DNA of 6,647 nucleotides, taken from CAYGTK01 sp964352775 (lineage in GTDB: Bacteria; Bacteroidota; Bacteroidia; Chitinophagales; CAIOSU01). The DNA lies in contig CAYGTK010000211.1 of NCBI GenBank assembly GCA_964352775.1, positions 1 through 6,647 on the forward strand, read 5' to 3'. Of the stretch, positions 1 to 6,647 are shown in pieces. The notes under the pieces are model-generated. The model made no database searches and was not told the DNA's origin. It saw nothing but the letters and a program-made list of their open reading frames with translations. A program made the position numbers and the translations under genes. Within the stretch, counting starts at the first letter, position 1; every line of letters starts with the position of its first letter.

Positions 1-1699
1 CATGCCGACCTTCCCTTGTGAGGTATTCTATGATTTTGGATTCGGTAACTACAATTCACAATCTACTTACGACCAGATAATTGCTGTTAAGCCTGATAAT
101 GCTGATGTGGTTTATTTGGGCGGAACCAACGTATATCGTTCTACCGATGGATTTACCTCGCAGGCTAATACGCAGTGGATAGCTGGTTACCAATGCGATA
201 GCATTACTCCATCTAACTACATATGGCCCAACCAGCACCCTGACCAGCATTGGTTCGAGTTCCTTCCTTCAGATCCTAATGTAATGATAACGGCTAACGA
301 TGGTGGACTTTACCGTACTGATGATGACATGGCCGATGCATCTTCTATTGTGTGGGAGCCGATGAACAATGGCTACAAGAACAGCCAGTTTTACACCGTA
401 GCTATGGAACCAGGCGAGACCTACAGCAATGTATTGGTAGGTGGCATGCAAGACAATGGAACATACTATACCTATTTAGATCAAGAAGACAATAAATGGG
501 CCAATGTATTTTATGGTGATGGTTCATTCTGTGCCATCACACCAGAACGGAAGAATTTCTACTTATCGTGGCAAACGGGTAAGGTGTTCAAATTCGATAT
601 TGGATTAACGGGCGATGTAAGGGGCTTGACCCGTATAGACCCTACTGGCGGTTCAGGTTATCAGTTCATAAATCCATTCATATTGAATCCAACGGATGAC
701 GATATTATGTATTTGGCTGCTGGTCGCTTTATTTGGCGGAATGATAGTTTGAACGCTATCCCAATTGTAGGAGAAGAGTACAATACAATTAGCCAAGGGT
801 GGACTAGAGTTACCGAAAGCAACATAGGTGCTGGCGGTATCGGGGGTAATTCTATCTCAGCTTTAGATATGAGCGTAGCCGATGGTAACACGTTATATTA
901 TGGAACAGAGAACGGGCAGTTGTTCAAGTTAGAGAATGCGAATGATGCCTCACCTATTCGGAATACAGTAACTGGAGCAGACTTTCCATCGGGTTATATT
1001 AGTAGTATAGCTGTAGACCCCAATAATGCTGATGTAGCATTGGTAAGTTTTTCAAACTATAACATACCTAGTATTTTCAGCACTATAGATGGCGGACAGA
1101 CTTGGACCGATGTAAGCGGAAATTTAGAGGAAAACCCTGATGGCAGAGGTAATGGTCCATCGCTTACTTGGGTAGAAATGATAACTGTGGATGGTGTTAC
1201 TACCTACTATGCAGGAACCACAGTTGGATTATACAGCACACAAACGCTATCGGGACTTACCACCTTATGGGAACAGGAAGGCCCACAAACGATAGGTAAC
1301 GTAGTTATAAATATGGTAGAAGCTCGTCCATTTGATGGCGCAGTAGCTGTTGCTACTCATGGTAATGGCATTTACTCTACCCGATTAAAACCAGATCCAT
1401 TTACTAGCATAGAAGAAATAGCAGGAGAGAAGGAGATAGTAGCATCGCCTAACCCATTTGCGGGAAAAACGCGTATCCGTTTCTTTATTGACACCCAAGA
1501 GGAAGTAGAGCTGAGTATTGTAGATATGAACGGTCGCCTAGTTAAAACGCTTTTGAAAGAAGAACTACCCGTTGGTCAGCATCGTGTCAACTGGGATGGT
1601 AATGATAACAATGGGGGAGAAGCAGCAAGTGGAAATTACATTTATGTACTCCGTACGGCTAGTGGAAAAAGAACTGGTCAGGTCAGTTTAATTAGATAG
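1..1699 (+). CDS. Secreted beta-propeller (BNR/sortilin-like) protein with T9SS tail, 5'-truncated
   Basis: The reading frame is open from the left edge to a TAG at 1697-1699, giving 565 visible residues counted from the ATG at position 2. That ATG is probably internal. There is no signal peptide, although T9SS cargo needs one, and the first shared motif sits near residue 79 here but near residue 458 in the paralogue at 2465-5698, so several hundred N-terminal residues are probably off the window. Visible features are H79-P-D81-Q-H83, D100-G-G, Q150-D-N-G-T154, G172-D-G, and an Asp box at 361-368 (T-I-D-G-G-Q-T-W). Phrases of the type VDPNNADV...G recur, as in WD40/VPS10-like propeller blades. 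Residues 480-565 start with SPNPF and contain the WDG...G...SGNYIY pattern of FlgD-like Ig/T9SS type A sorting tails. Expected location is the cell surface or medium. The activity is unknown; annotations such as 'glycosyl hydrolase, BNR repeat' would rest on fold only. Confidence 0.85.
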   Translation, partial: MPTFPCEVFYDFGFGNYNSQSTYDQIIAVKPDNADVVYLGGTNVYRSTDGFTSQANTQWIAGYQCDSITPSNYIWPNQHPDQHWFEFLPSDPNVMITANDGGLYRTDDDMADASSIVWEPMNNGYKNSQFYTVAMEPGETYSNVLVGGMQDNGTYYTYLDQEDNKWANVFYGDGSFCAITPERKNFYLSWQTGKVFKFDIGLTGDVRGLTRIDPTGGSGYQFINPFILNPTDDDIMYLAAGRFIWRNDSLNAIPIVGEEYNTISQGWTRVTESNIGAGGIGGNSISALDMSVADGNTLYYGTENGQLFKLENANDASPIRNTVTGADFPSGYISSIAVDPNNADVALVSFSNYNIPSIFSTIDGGQTWTDVSGNLEENPDGRGNGPSLTWVEMITVDGVTTYYAGTTVGLYSTQTLSGLTTLWEQEGPQTIGNVVINMVEARPFDGAVAVATHGNGIYSTRLKPDPFTSIEEIAGEKEIVASPNPFAGKTRIRFFIDTQEEVELSIVDMNGRLVKTLLKEELPVGQHRVNWDGNDNNGGEAASGNYIYVLRTASGKRTGQVSLIR

Positions 1700-2377
1700 T
1701 CCTAGCCAGTTTAATATTGGTGCGTGATCGGTGAGATCACTTACAATATTTGGAACACCTTTATTTTCTAGCTCTTGGCGATGCTTCGTGCCTACGCCAA
1801 TAAATTCCATGCCTAGTTGGTGCGATGAATCTACATCATATCCTCTGTCACCAAAATAATACACGGTCTCCCATTCTTCTATAGCATAGTGTGTATGGCT
1901 ATCTTCAATTACAGCCTGCGTGAACCCCGCCTTTGTAAAATGATCATCAGACCCACGGAATGGTACATCGTGGTGAGGAATGCCTACGTTACTCAATTTG
2001 AAAGCGCCGCTTTCTTTCCAAGCACCAGTTGATATACCTAAGTACACGTCATCACGCTCTTTTAAGTGCTTAAAGAAGTCTACAGATCCAGCTACAGCTT
2101 CGAACATATGCGGTGCTTCATCTCGTTTCTGTTCTAAATTTCTGTAGAAGGTGTGCTGCACTTGCTTCAGCTCCTCTTCAGATGGCGCACGACCCTTAGC
2201 TAGCTTAAATAGATGATCGGTATAGGCACTATCTGTAAGGTTTGGGCAGCTCTGCCAATCGAGGTTACGCACGTCGGTATCAAGTACTTCATTCAAGGCG
2301 TTAAAAAAACACATATCGTCACCATAGTAGGTATTGGTAAGTGTTCCGTCTATATCAAATATCACCAGCTTGCTCAT
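1688..2377 (-). CDS. HAD-superfamily hydrolase (phosphatase-like), 229 aa
   Basis: This is a cytoplasmic haloacid dehalogenase-type hydrolase, most likely a small-molecule phosphatase. Motif I is D8-I-D10-G-T12 (nucleophile D8, acid/base D10). Motif II is S116-T117-G118 after the strand VYLGI. The motif III lysine is probably K149, though K127 is possible. Motif IV is G176-D177-R-G-Y-D181, the Mg-binding GDxxxD pattern. Residues of about 17-95 form a helical insert in the position of a C1 cap, as in the phosphoglycolate phosphatase/beta-phosphoglucomutase group, and the full length is typical for that group. The ATG at 2377 must be the start, because the next methionine (M22) would remove motif I. 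Its 3' end overlaps the end of the convergent secreted-protein gene by 12 bp. A promoter-like TACCTTTGC lies three bases before the ATG. The substrate cannot be inferred from sequence or neighbours. Confidence 0.93.
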   Translation of the reverse strand: MSKLVIFDIDGTLTNTYYGDDMCFFNALNEVLDTDVRNLDWQSCPNLTDSAYTDHLFKLAKGRAPSEEELKQVQHTFYRNLEQKRDEAPHMFEAVAGSVDFFKHLKERDDVYLGISTGAWKESGAFKLSNVGIPHHDVPFRGSDDHFTKAGFTQAVIEDSHTHYAIEEWETVYYFGDRGYDVDSSHQLGMEFIGVGTKHRQELENKGVPNIVSDLTDHAPILNWLGLSN

Positions 2378-2380
2378 GTT

Positions 2381-2389
2381 GCAAAGGTA
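2381..2389 (-). promoter_or_regulatory. Bacteroidota -7 promoter element for the HAD gene
   Basis: On the minus strand the sequence reads TACCTTTGC, a full match to the Bacteroidota -7 element TAnnTTTG. It is followed by AAC and then the ATG of the HAD gene, so transcription would begin at or very near the start codon. No good TTTG -33 element lies about 19 bases upstream; that position is occupied by the T-tract of the preceding terminator. The match and position are seen directly; promoter function is inferred. Confidence 0.55.
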
Positions 2390-2402
2390 GGGTATGGCAT
2401 AA

Positions 2403-2433
2403 TAAAAAAGGCCCTACCATAAAGGTAAGGCCT
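2403..2433 (-). terminator. Intrinsic terminator of the 1077-aa secreted-protein gene
   Basis: On the minus strand a stem of 10 positions (2424-2433 with 2409-2418, one A/C mismatch) encloses a 5-base loop at 2419-2423. It is followed directly by TTTTTT and ATT (down to 2401). It lies about 30 bases past the stop codon of the large gene. The stem is GC-rich at its base (AGGCC/GGCCT). The plus strand has no T-run after the stem, so it should act only on minus-strand transcripts, insulating the HAD gene from upstream read-through. Confidence 0.8.
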
Positions 2434-2464
2434 AACAATATTTAGTGGGAATACTGTTTTCTAG

Positions 2465-5400
2465 TTATCGAACGAATACTTGGCGAGTAGCCACACCATT
2501 TTTGGTTTGTAGATTAACCAGGTAGTTACCTGAGTTCAATCCACGCATATCGATCGTGTATTTTTGGTTACCAGCAGCTTGCGTACCCAAGTCATAAGAC
2601 TTAGCCAAGCGGCCCATAATGTCATAAACATTCACTTTTACATTGCTAGTTTCTTTCAGCTCAACCTCAACATATGCTTGATCAACTACCGGATTAGGAT
2701 AGATATTAAGCCCTGTCAATTCACGAGGCTGCTGAACACCAACATTTAGGAAAGGCTCAGTTTCACAACTGGCTGGAGTTAATGAAGAAGTACGGAAAAT
2801 ACCACGACCATAAGTACCTGCGTATATCAAATTACAACCATCTTCATACAATGGCTGCTGACGTACAGTTAAAGTAGCAACTGAGGCCATACCAGTATTC
2901 ACTGGAGTCCAGGTAGGGCTTGTTGTGTTACCAGCATCTGTAGCCCAAGTACCTAATTCAGTACCAATAACAATATTATTGTCATCGTAAGCATCAATTA
3001 CTGCATCGTATACAGGCATATCAGGAAGGTCACCAGTAATATTTTGAAAAGTACCAATGCTGTTTGCTACACCTGCATCAGTATCAGCAGTAGTTGTACG
3101 ATATACGTGGTCAGACTCTCCATACTGAGCTAAAGCAATTACTACATCACCTGGATTATTAGGATTAACTCCCAATCCTGCTACATAACGACCAGTACTA
3201 CGGAATACTCTAGTAGCAGTTAAGCCATCAGCACCAATACGATCTTCACGAACACAATTGGCAGCAACTTCACAACCACTATAGTCAGCAGTGGTTATAC
3301 CATCTATTCTCCATACTTGCCCATTTGAAGTTCCTACGTAGGTAGGTTCTGCATTTTTTGAATAACCAATAGCGGTAATAGTACCACCGCCACCTGGGTT
3401 TAAGCGGAACCAACGAGGTCCATTACTAAAGTCTAATGGGTTAGGGGTAATATTGATACTACCGCCACCTAAGCCAAGTATCAATATTGCTTCACGTTTG
3501 ATCTTTTCTTTGTTGCGTTGGAAACGCTGGTACGTAACCACGCAGTTACCATTAGTACTGTCAGTGTAAGTGACTGAATCTAATAATAAAACCACATCAT
3601 CACGCTTTGAGCAGAATGGCTGTTCTATTGGACATCTAACTGAATCGGAAGTAGCAATAACAAACGAATCTATTGGCTCTGTACTCTCATAACGTAAGAA
3701 TTCATAAGTACCTGAAGTATCATTCAAAATACTATCTGGCGTACCCGAGAAAGCAAATGTTAACTCTGTATTTGTATTCTTATCTAAGAACACTCCACTT
3801 AAACTAGCATCGTAGAAAGAAGAGTCACCGATCGGTTCTACAAAACTTGCATTACTTCTTGGGTCTTCCCACATATCAAAGGTTGCAATAAATGGTGGGC
3901 TAGTTCCTGGTTGACAATCAGCAGGGTTACCATCCATAAAACAATCTAATGCACAAGTTCCTGAGCCACCTTTGTTGGAACTAAAGCGGATATTTGCAAA
4001 TTGAGATTCGAAGTATTGTGCTTGGTTGTTTATCTGACTTAAAGCTACATAACCACCATCACCACCAGCTACCCGGTCGCCAAAGAATTGTGTATTTCCT
4101 CTACCATCTATAAATGTAGTACCATTATCCTGAGCACCACCTATCATTTCACCATATTGGTTTACATCAATATTGTAGTATTGAACAGTTGCATATCCTT
4201 TATTTCGGTCAGAAAATGTAGGGAACTGAGTGCTAGAATTAGCGGTGTAGAATACCCCACCATCTGTACCAACGAACATTTTACTAGGATCTTGCGGGTC
4301 GAAAACGATGTCGTGCATATCAGCATGAACGTAGTAAGGGTTATCTGGTGTGTTTGGCTGCCAGAAAGCAACCAAGTTCCAACCAACTCCTTGTGAAAGT
4401 CCACCCATCCATAATTCAAGCTGACCACCAACAACTACTCGGTCTTTATTACTTGGGTCTACAGCGATACAGATATCGTAATCACCTTGAGTACCTAGTG
4501 GGTTGAAAGTAGGGCTGTTTATTGGAGAATATGGTTCCCAATCCAACCCACTATTTGTTGAGCGATATACACCTAATGTAGTGCTGTTTTGAGTACAAAG
4601 TATAGCGTAAACGTAATTATTGTTTTCTGGAGAAAAAGCAAACTCAATTCGTTCATACTGATTACCACTAGGAAAGCCGCTTTGATCATCTACCAGTTGA
4701 AAAGAGTTTCCATTATTTCCTGAACGGTAGTACTGCTCATCAATGGTTGCGTGAATAACACCATTATTAGTAACTACCACTTCATCTGAAAATCTACCGT
4801 TATCGCTTGTTAAGATACCTTCAAGTGCTGTTATAGCTTCCCAAGTATCTCCTTTATCGTTAGAGAAGTATAACCCACCGGGTCCATTTTCTTTACCAAT
4901 AGATGCCCAGATCTTATTCGGATTAGTTGGGTCTGAAGCTAATTCATTTACGTATGCCCATGGCTCGTTAACTTCATTAAGTGGAGAAGGAACTGTTGCC
5001 GGAAGTAATTCAAAAGTTTCACCACGATCTGTTGAGCGGAAAAGGCCACCACCAATATGACCTTCAAAATCCAGCGGTCCTACTACTACATAACTTTCCC
5101 CCGTACCGAAATAGATATCACCATTTGAAGCTTGAACCATTGCTGACCCACCTAGGTAATAGTTCTGCTCGTTAACTGGGTGTGGTGCCCATGAGGCTCC
5201 TGCATCGTTCGATACAAAAAGACCACCTGTAACACTTAACGCGAACATCTTATTCGAATTCTCATTATCGATAAGTATAGCACGTGTACGTCCGCCTACA
5301 TTGTCAGGACCCATTTCTTCCCAATTAAGGTCGAGTATGTTCTGGCGGGTATTATTATTGTTAGCCTGTAATTTACTTTCGTAAGCCGTTCTAGCTTTTA

Positions 5401-5698
5401 ACAAGTCACCTACTTCTTGCTCACCTGTGTTTACATTTCTACGTAAGTTATTGAACCACTCTAGTTCACGGTTTTTGTTCAATGCTTTTTCTTTCTTACG
5501 TGCATCGCTCATTTTGTAAGCCGACTGCTCTTGGTATTGCATTTTCAGCTGATAAGCAGGAGACTTCGCCAAGTCTTTTGAAAATTCTGGAGATAGTGCA
5601 GCTTGCTGTGTATTAGCCGCTGGCTCGTTATTGTTTACTAGAAATGCTGTGATGCCGATAACGCTGGCAGACAACAACAATAGAATAGATTTTTTCAT
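2465..5698 (-). CDS. Large secreted Asp-box beta-propeller protein with T9SS type A sorting domain, 1077 aa
   Basis: Residues 1-22 form a Sec signal peptide (MKK, then a hydrophobic run) with no lipobox cysteine. Residues 25-120 are charged, Asn/Gln-rich and probably helical, like a propeptide or linker. A family-type GPDNVGGRTRA segment follows at 130-140. Five Asp boxes (S/T-x-D/N-x-G-x-x-W/F) occur at 163-170, 222-229, 279-286, 326-333 and 380-387, about 47-59 residues apart, as in BNR/sialidase/VPS10-type propellers. The second half holds H458-A-D460-M-H462, D479-G-G, Q523-D-N-G-T527 and G545-G-D-G-G549, shared in order with the protein encoded at 1-1699. Residues of about 576-750 are longer than in that paralogue and contain six of the twelve cysteines. 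Residues 995-1077 are a T9SS type A tail (IYPNP, VYDIMGR, GNYLVNL, final QVFVR). The protein is expected to be exported by Sec, then T9SS. Enzymatic function is unknown. Start: ATG at 5698, with a promoter element 40 bases upstream. Confidence 0.95.
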   Translation of the reverse strand: MKKSILLLLSASVIGITAFLVNNNEPAANTQQAALSPEFSKDLAKSPAYQLKMQYQEQSAYKMSDARKKEKALNKNRELEWFNNLRRNVNTGEQEVGDLLKARTAYESKLQANNNNTRQNILDLNWEEMGPDNVGGRTRAILIDNENSNKMFALSVTGGLFVSNDAGASWAPHPVNEQNYYLGGSAMVQASNGDIYFGTGESYVVVGPLDFEGHIGGGLFRSTDRGETFELLPATVPSPLNEVNEPWAYVNELASDPTNPNKIWASIGKENGPGGLYFSNDKGDTWEAITALEGILTSDNGRFSDEVVVTNNGVIHATIDEQYYRSGNNGNSFQLVDDQSGFPSGNQYERIEFAFSPENNNYVYAILCTQNSTTLGVYRSTNSGLDWEPYSPINSPTFNPLGTQGDYDICIAVDPSNKDRVVVGGQLELWMGGLSQGVGWNLVAFWQPNTPDNPYYVHADMHDIVFDPQDPSKMFVGTDGGVFYTANSSTQFPTFSDRNKGYATVQYYNIDVNQYGEMIGGAQDNGTTFIDGRGNTQFFGDRVAGGDGGYVALSQINNQAQYFESQFANIRFSSNKGGSGTCALDCFMDGNPADCQPGTSPPFIATFDMWEDPRSNASFVEPIGDSSFYDASLSGVFLDKNTNTELTFAFSGTPDSILNDTSGTYEFLRYESTEPIDSFVIATSDSVRCPIEQPFCSKRDDVVLLLDSVTYTDSTNGNCVVTYQRFQRNKEKIKREAILILGLGGGSINITPNPLDFSNGPRWFRLNPGGGGTITAIGYSKNAEPTYVGTSNGQVWRIDGITTADYSGCEVAANCVREDRIGADGLTATRVFRSTGRYVAGLGVNPNNPGDVVIALAQYGESDHVYRTTTADTDAGVANSIGTFQNITGDLPDMPVYDAVIDAYDDNNIVIGTELGTWATDAGNTTSPTWTPVNTGMASVATLTVRQQPLYEDGCNLIYAGTYGRGIFRTSSLTPASCETEPFLNVGVQQPRELTGLNIYPNPVVDQAYVEVELKETSNVKVNVYDIMGRLAKSYDLGTQAAGNQKYTIDMRGLNSGNYLVNLQTKNGVATRQVFVR
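3449..3488. repeat. Perfect 12-bp inverted repeat with 16-bp spacer, inside coding sequence
   Basis: AATATTGATACT at 3449-3460 is the exact reverse complement of AGTATCAATATT at 3477-3488. The 16 bases between are GC-richer. It lies within the large secreted-protein gene, where it encodes the stretch around AILILGLGGGSINI (residues about 737-750) at the end of the segment that is extra relative to the paralogue. In mRNA it could form a 12-bp hairpin. There is no T-run, so it is not a standard terminator. Confidence 0.7.
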
Positions 5699-5738
5699 CC
5701 TTGCAGATTTACTGTTTTTGGTCTTCGAAAAAAGTAAC

Positions 5739-5747
5739 GCAAATATA
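5739..5747 (-). promoter_or_regulatory. Bacteroidota -7 promoter element for the large secreted-protein gene
   Basis: The minus strand reads TATATTTGC, a full match to TAnnTTTG plus the often-seen C. It ends 40 bases before the ATG at 5698, implying a 5' leader of roughly 30-35 bases. A TTTTG at 5760-5764 is only 12 bases upstream, too near for the usual -33 box (about 19 bases), so the upstream element is unclear. No Shine-Dalgarno sequence is present at normal spacing; an AAGG touches the start codon. Confidence 0.5.
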
Positions 5748-5830
5748 ACAAAGCATGTTCAAAATGAGGCCTTCCCCGAAGTAGGTTGTTCACAAGACGA
5801 CAATAGAATTAAAATGGTTGTAAGGGGAAG

Positions 5831-5853
5831 AAAAAAAATCTAGGCTAAAGGCC
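5831..5853 (-). terminator. Weak terminator candidate after the mannosyltransferase gene
   Basis: Just past the stop codon, on the minus strand, a short GGC-CTTTA-GCC hairpin (5843-5853) is followed within a few bases by an unbroken run of eight T (5831-5838). The stem is only 3 bp, so the call rests mainly on the T-run and its position directly after the gene. It is much weaker than the terminator at 2403-2433. Confidence 0.3.
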
Positions 5854-5854
5854 G

Positions 5855-6574
5855 CTAATTTTTACCAAAACGCAACTGTAGCACACCTAGCATGGCCTCG
5901 TTCACAATGTTGATCGACATTTTTGATTGTCCTTTTTCGCGATCTTTAAAAGTAATGGGCACTTCTTTTATTTTGAAACCAAGCTTCCAAGCTTTGTATT
6001 TCATTTCTATCTGGAAAGCATAGCCAATAAATTGGATGTTATCAAGGTCAAGTGTTTCCAAAACTTTTCGGCGGTAACATACAAAACCTGCAGTACTGTC
6101 TTTACAGGGTATCCATGTTATCATGCGCACATATAGGGATGCCCCGTAGCTTAGTGCTTTTCTATCTAGCGGCCAGTTCTCAATATTTCCACCCTTAATA
6201 TAGCGTGAGCCTACAGCAATATCAGCACCTTCATCTCTACATGCTCGCAAAAGCTCTTCTAATTTTTTGGGCGGATGCGAAAAATCAGCATCCATCTCAA
6301 AAATAAGATCGTAGTTGTTAGCCAATGCCCATTTAAAGCCGTGTATGTAGGCGGTGCCCAGCCCTTGCTTACCAGCACGCTCTTCCATATGTAAGCGGCC
6401 TTGGTTCTCCTTCATTAGGCGGCGAACTATGTCGCGCGTACCATCAGGGCTATTATCATCCACTATCAGCACATCAAATTCTTCCGTTAAGTCGAATACT
6501 GCACCTATTATGGCCTCAATGTTCTCCTTCTCGTTATACGTAGGAATGATGACTAAATTCTGGTGTAAACCCAT
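5855..6574 (-). CDS. Polyprenol-phosphate mannose synthase-like GT2 glycosyltransferase, 239 aa
   Basis: This family transfers mannose (or a related sugar) from GDP-sugar to a polyprenyl phosphate at the cytoplasmic face of the inner membrane, supplying a lipid-linked donor for envelope glycosylation. Counted from the ATG at 6574, motifs are PTYNE 11-15, V38-D39-D40-N41, the metal-binding D95-A-D97, GSRY 122-125, D159 with TAGF 161-164, QIE 188-190 and the Dpm1 hallmark FKDREKGQSKMS 209-220. The protein ends at about 239 residues with no membrane segment or GtrA-like tail, so it is the short, soluble Dpm1 type. The frame is open to a TTG at 6598, but that codon lies inside the promoter element at 6595-6603. 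The ATG at 6574 also places PTYNE at the usual distance from the N terminus. The real acceptor and sugar could differ, since related GT2 enzymes use glucose or other sugars. Confidence 0.93.
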   Translation of the reverse strand: MGLHQNLVIIPTYNEKENIEAIIGAVFDLTEEFDVLIVDDNSPDGTRDIVRRLMKENQGRLHMEERAGKQGLGTAYIHGFKWALANNYDLIFEMDADFSHPPKKLEELLRACRDEGADIAVGSRYIKGGNIENWPLDRKALSYGASLYVRMITWIPCKDSTAGFVCYRRKVLETLDLDNIQFIGYAFQIEMKYKAWKLGFKIKEVPITFKDREKGQSKMSINIVNEAMLGVLQLRFGKN

Positions 6575-6594
6575 TCTAGTTTTGAAGTGAACTG

Positions 6595-6603
6595 GCAAAG
6601 CTA
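6595..6603 (-). promoter_or_regulatory. Bacteroidota -7 promoter element for the mannosyltransferase gene
   Basis: The minus strand reads TAGCTTTGC, a full match to TAnnTTTG plus C, ending 20 bases before the ATG at 6574. A start site some 5-7 bases further on would leave a leader of about 15 bases. No convincing -33 TTTG is seen at normal spacing in the bases up to the right edge. The rest of 6604-6647 shows no supported coding region. Confidence 0.5.
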
Positions 6604-6647
6604 ATACAAACCAAGTTTAAATGATACTCGTTGGGATAAATTAACGG

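Noticed and set aside
2213..2422. Plus-strand 69-codon open frame crossing the HAD start
   Set aside because: It is antisense to the HAD catalytic motif region and overlaps the terminator, with composition typical of a reverse-strand shadow.
4088..4434. Overlapping open frames of 102 codons (plus) and 90 codons (minus, other frame) inside the large gene
   Set aside because: Both are out-of-frame shadows of a convincing 1077-residue protein; their translations show no recognisable domain and no promoter element.
4537..5212. Calling the large protein a sialidase on the basis of its Asp boxes
   Set aside because: Asp boxes occur in many unrelated propellers, and I see no sialidase RIP-type arginine motif before them, so only the fold class is supported.
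5760..5764. TTTTG as the -33 box of the large gene's promoter
   Set aside because: It is 12 bases from the -7 element, well short of the usual spacing of about 19.
5631..5843. Plus-strand 70-codon open frame spanning the spacer upstream of the large gene
   Set aside because: It starts antisense to the signal peptide and runs through the promoter; no start signal or recognisable protein features.
6575..6598. Eight-residue N-terminal extension of the mannosyltransferase from a TTG start
   Set aside because: The TTG lies within the TAGCTTTGC promoter element, so it would probably not be transcribed; the ATG at 6574 fits the family N terminus.
1..6647. Mobile element, CRISPR array, RNA gene or a multi-gene novel system
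   Set aside because: No transposase, spaced direct-repeat array, tRNA/rRNA-like sequence or co-directional cluster with linked functions was found; the genes look like ordinary separate chromosomal units.

Overview
The window looks like chromosomal DNA of a Bacteroidota (Bacteroidetes) bacterium. The evidence is two secreted-type proteins that end in type IX secretion system (T9SS) sorting tails, promoter elements of the Bacteroidota form TAnnTTTG in front of all three genes whose start is visible, no clear Shine-Dalgarno sequences, and a soluble Dpm1-like glycosyltransferase of a type common in that phylum. The genus cannot be fixed from this sequence alone. T9SS and the unusual promoter consensus are established knowledge for the phylum; the assignment is inference.

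Layout, left to right. (1) The 3' part of a plus-strand gene (1-1699) encodes a beta-propeller-like secreted protein with an FlgD-like/T9SS C-terminal tail; its beginning lies off the left edge. (2) A minus-strand HAD-superfamily hydrolase (1688-2377) converges on it, and the two coding regions overlap by 12 bp. (3) A compact spacer (2378-2464) holds the HAD promoter and an intrinsic terminator for the next gene. (4) A large minus-strand gene (2465-5698) encodes a 1077-residue secreted protein with an N-terminal signal peptide, five Asp-box repeats, a second propeller-like half and a T9SS type A tail. (5) A 156-bp spacer (5699-5854) holds its promoter and a weak terminator candidate. (6) A minus-strand polyprenol-phosphate mannose synthase-like GT2 enzyme (5855-6574) is followed by its own promoter region up to the right edge.

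The two secreted proteins are diverged paralogues. Their shared core carries H-x-D-x-H, DGG, QDNGT and GDG motifs in the same order. They are probably exported by Sec, carried over the outer membrane by T9SS, and either anchored at the surface or released; their substrate or partner is not visible. The HAD enzyme and the mannosyltransferase are cytoplasmic and have no evident functional link to them. Each minus-strand gene appears to have its own promoter, so this is a set of single-gene units rather than an operon. I found no mobile element, CRISPR array, tRNA, rRNA or defence system. The most interesting points are the conserved motif set of the secreted pair, the extra cysteine-containing segment in the larger one, a perfect 12-bp inverted repeat inside its coding sequence, and a likely leaderless HAD transcript.
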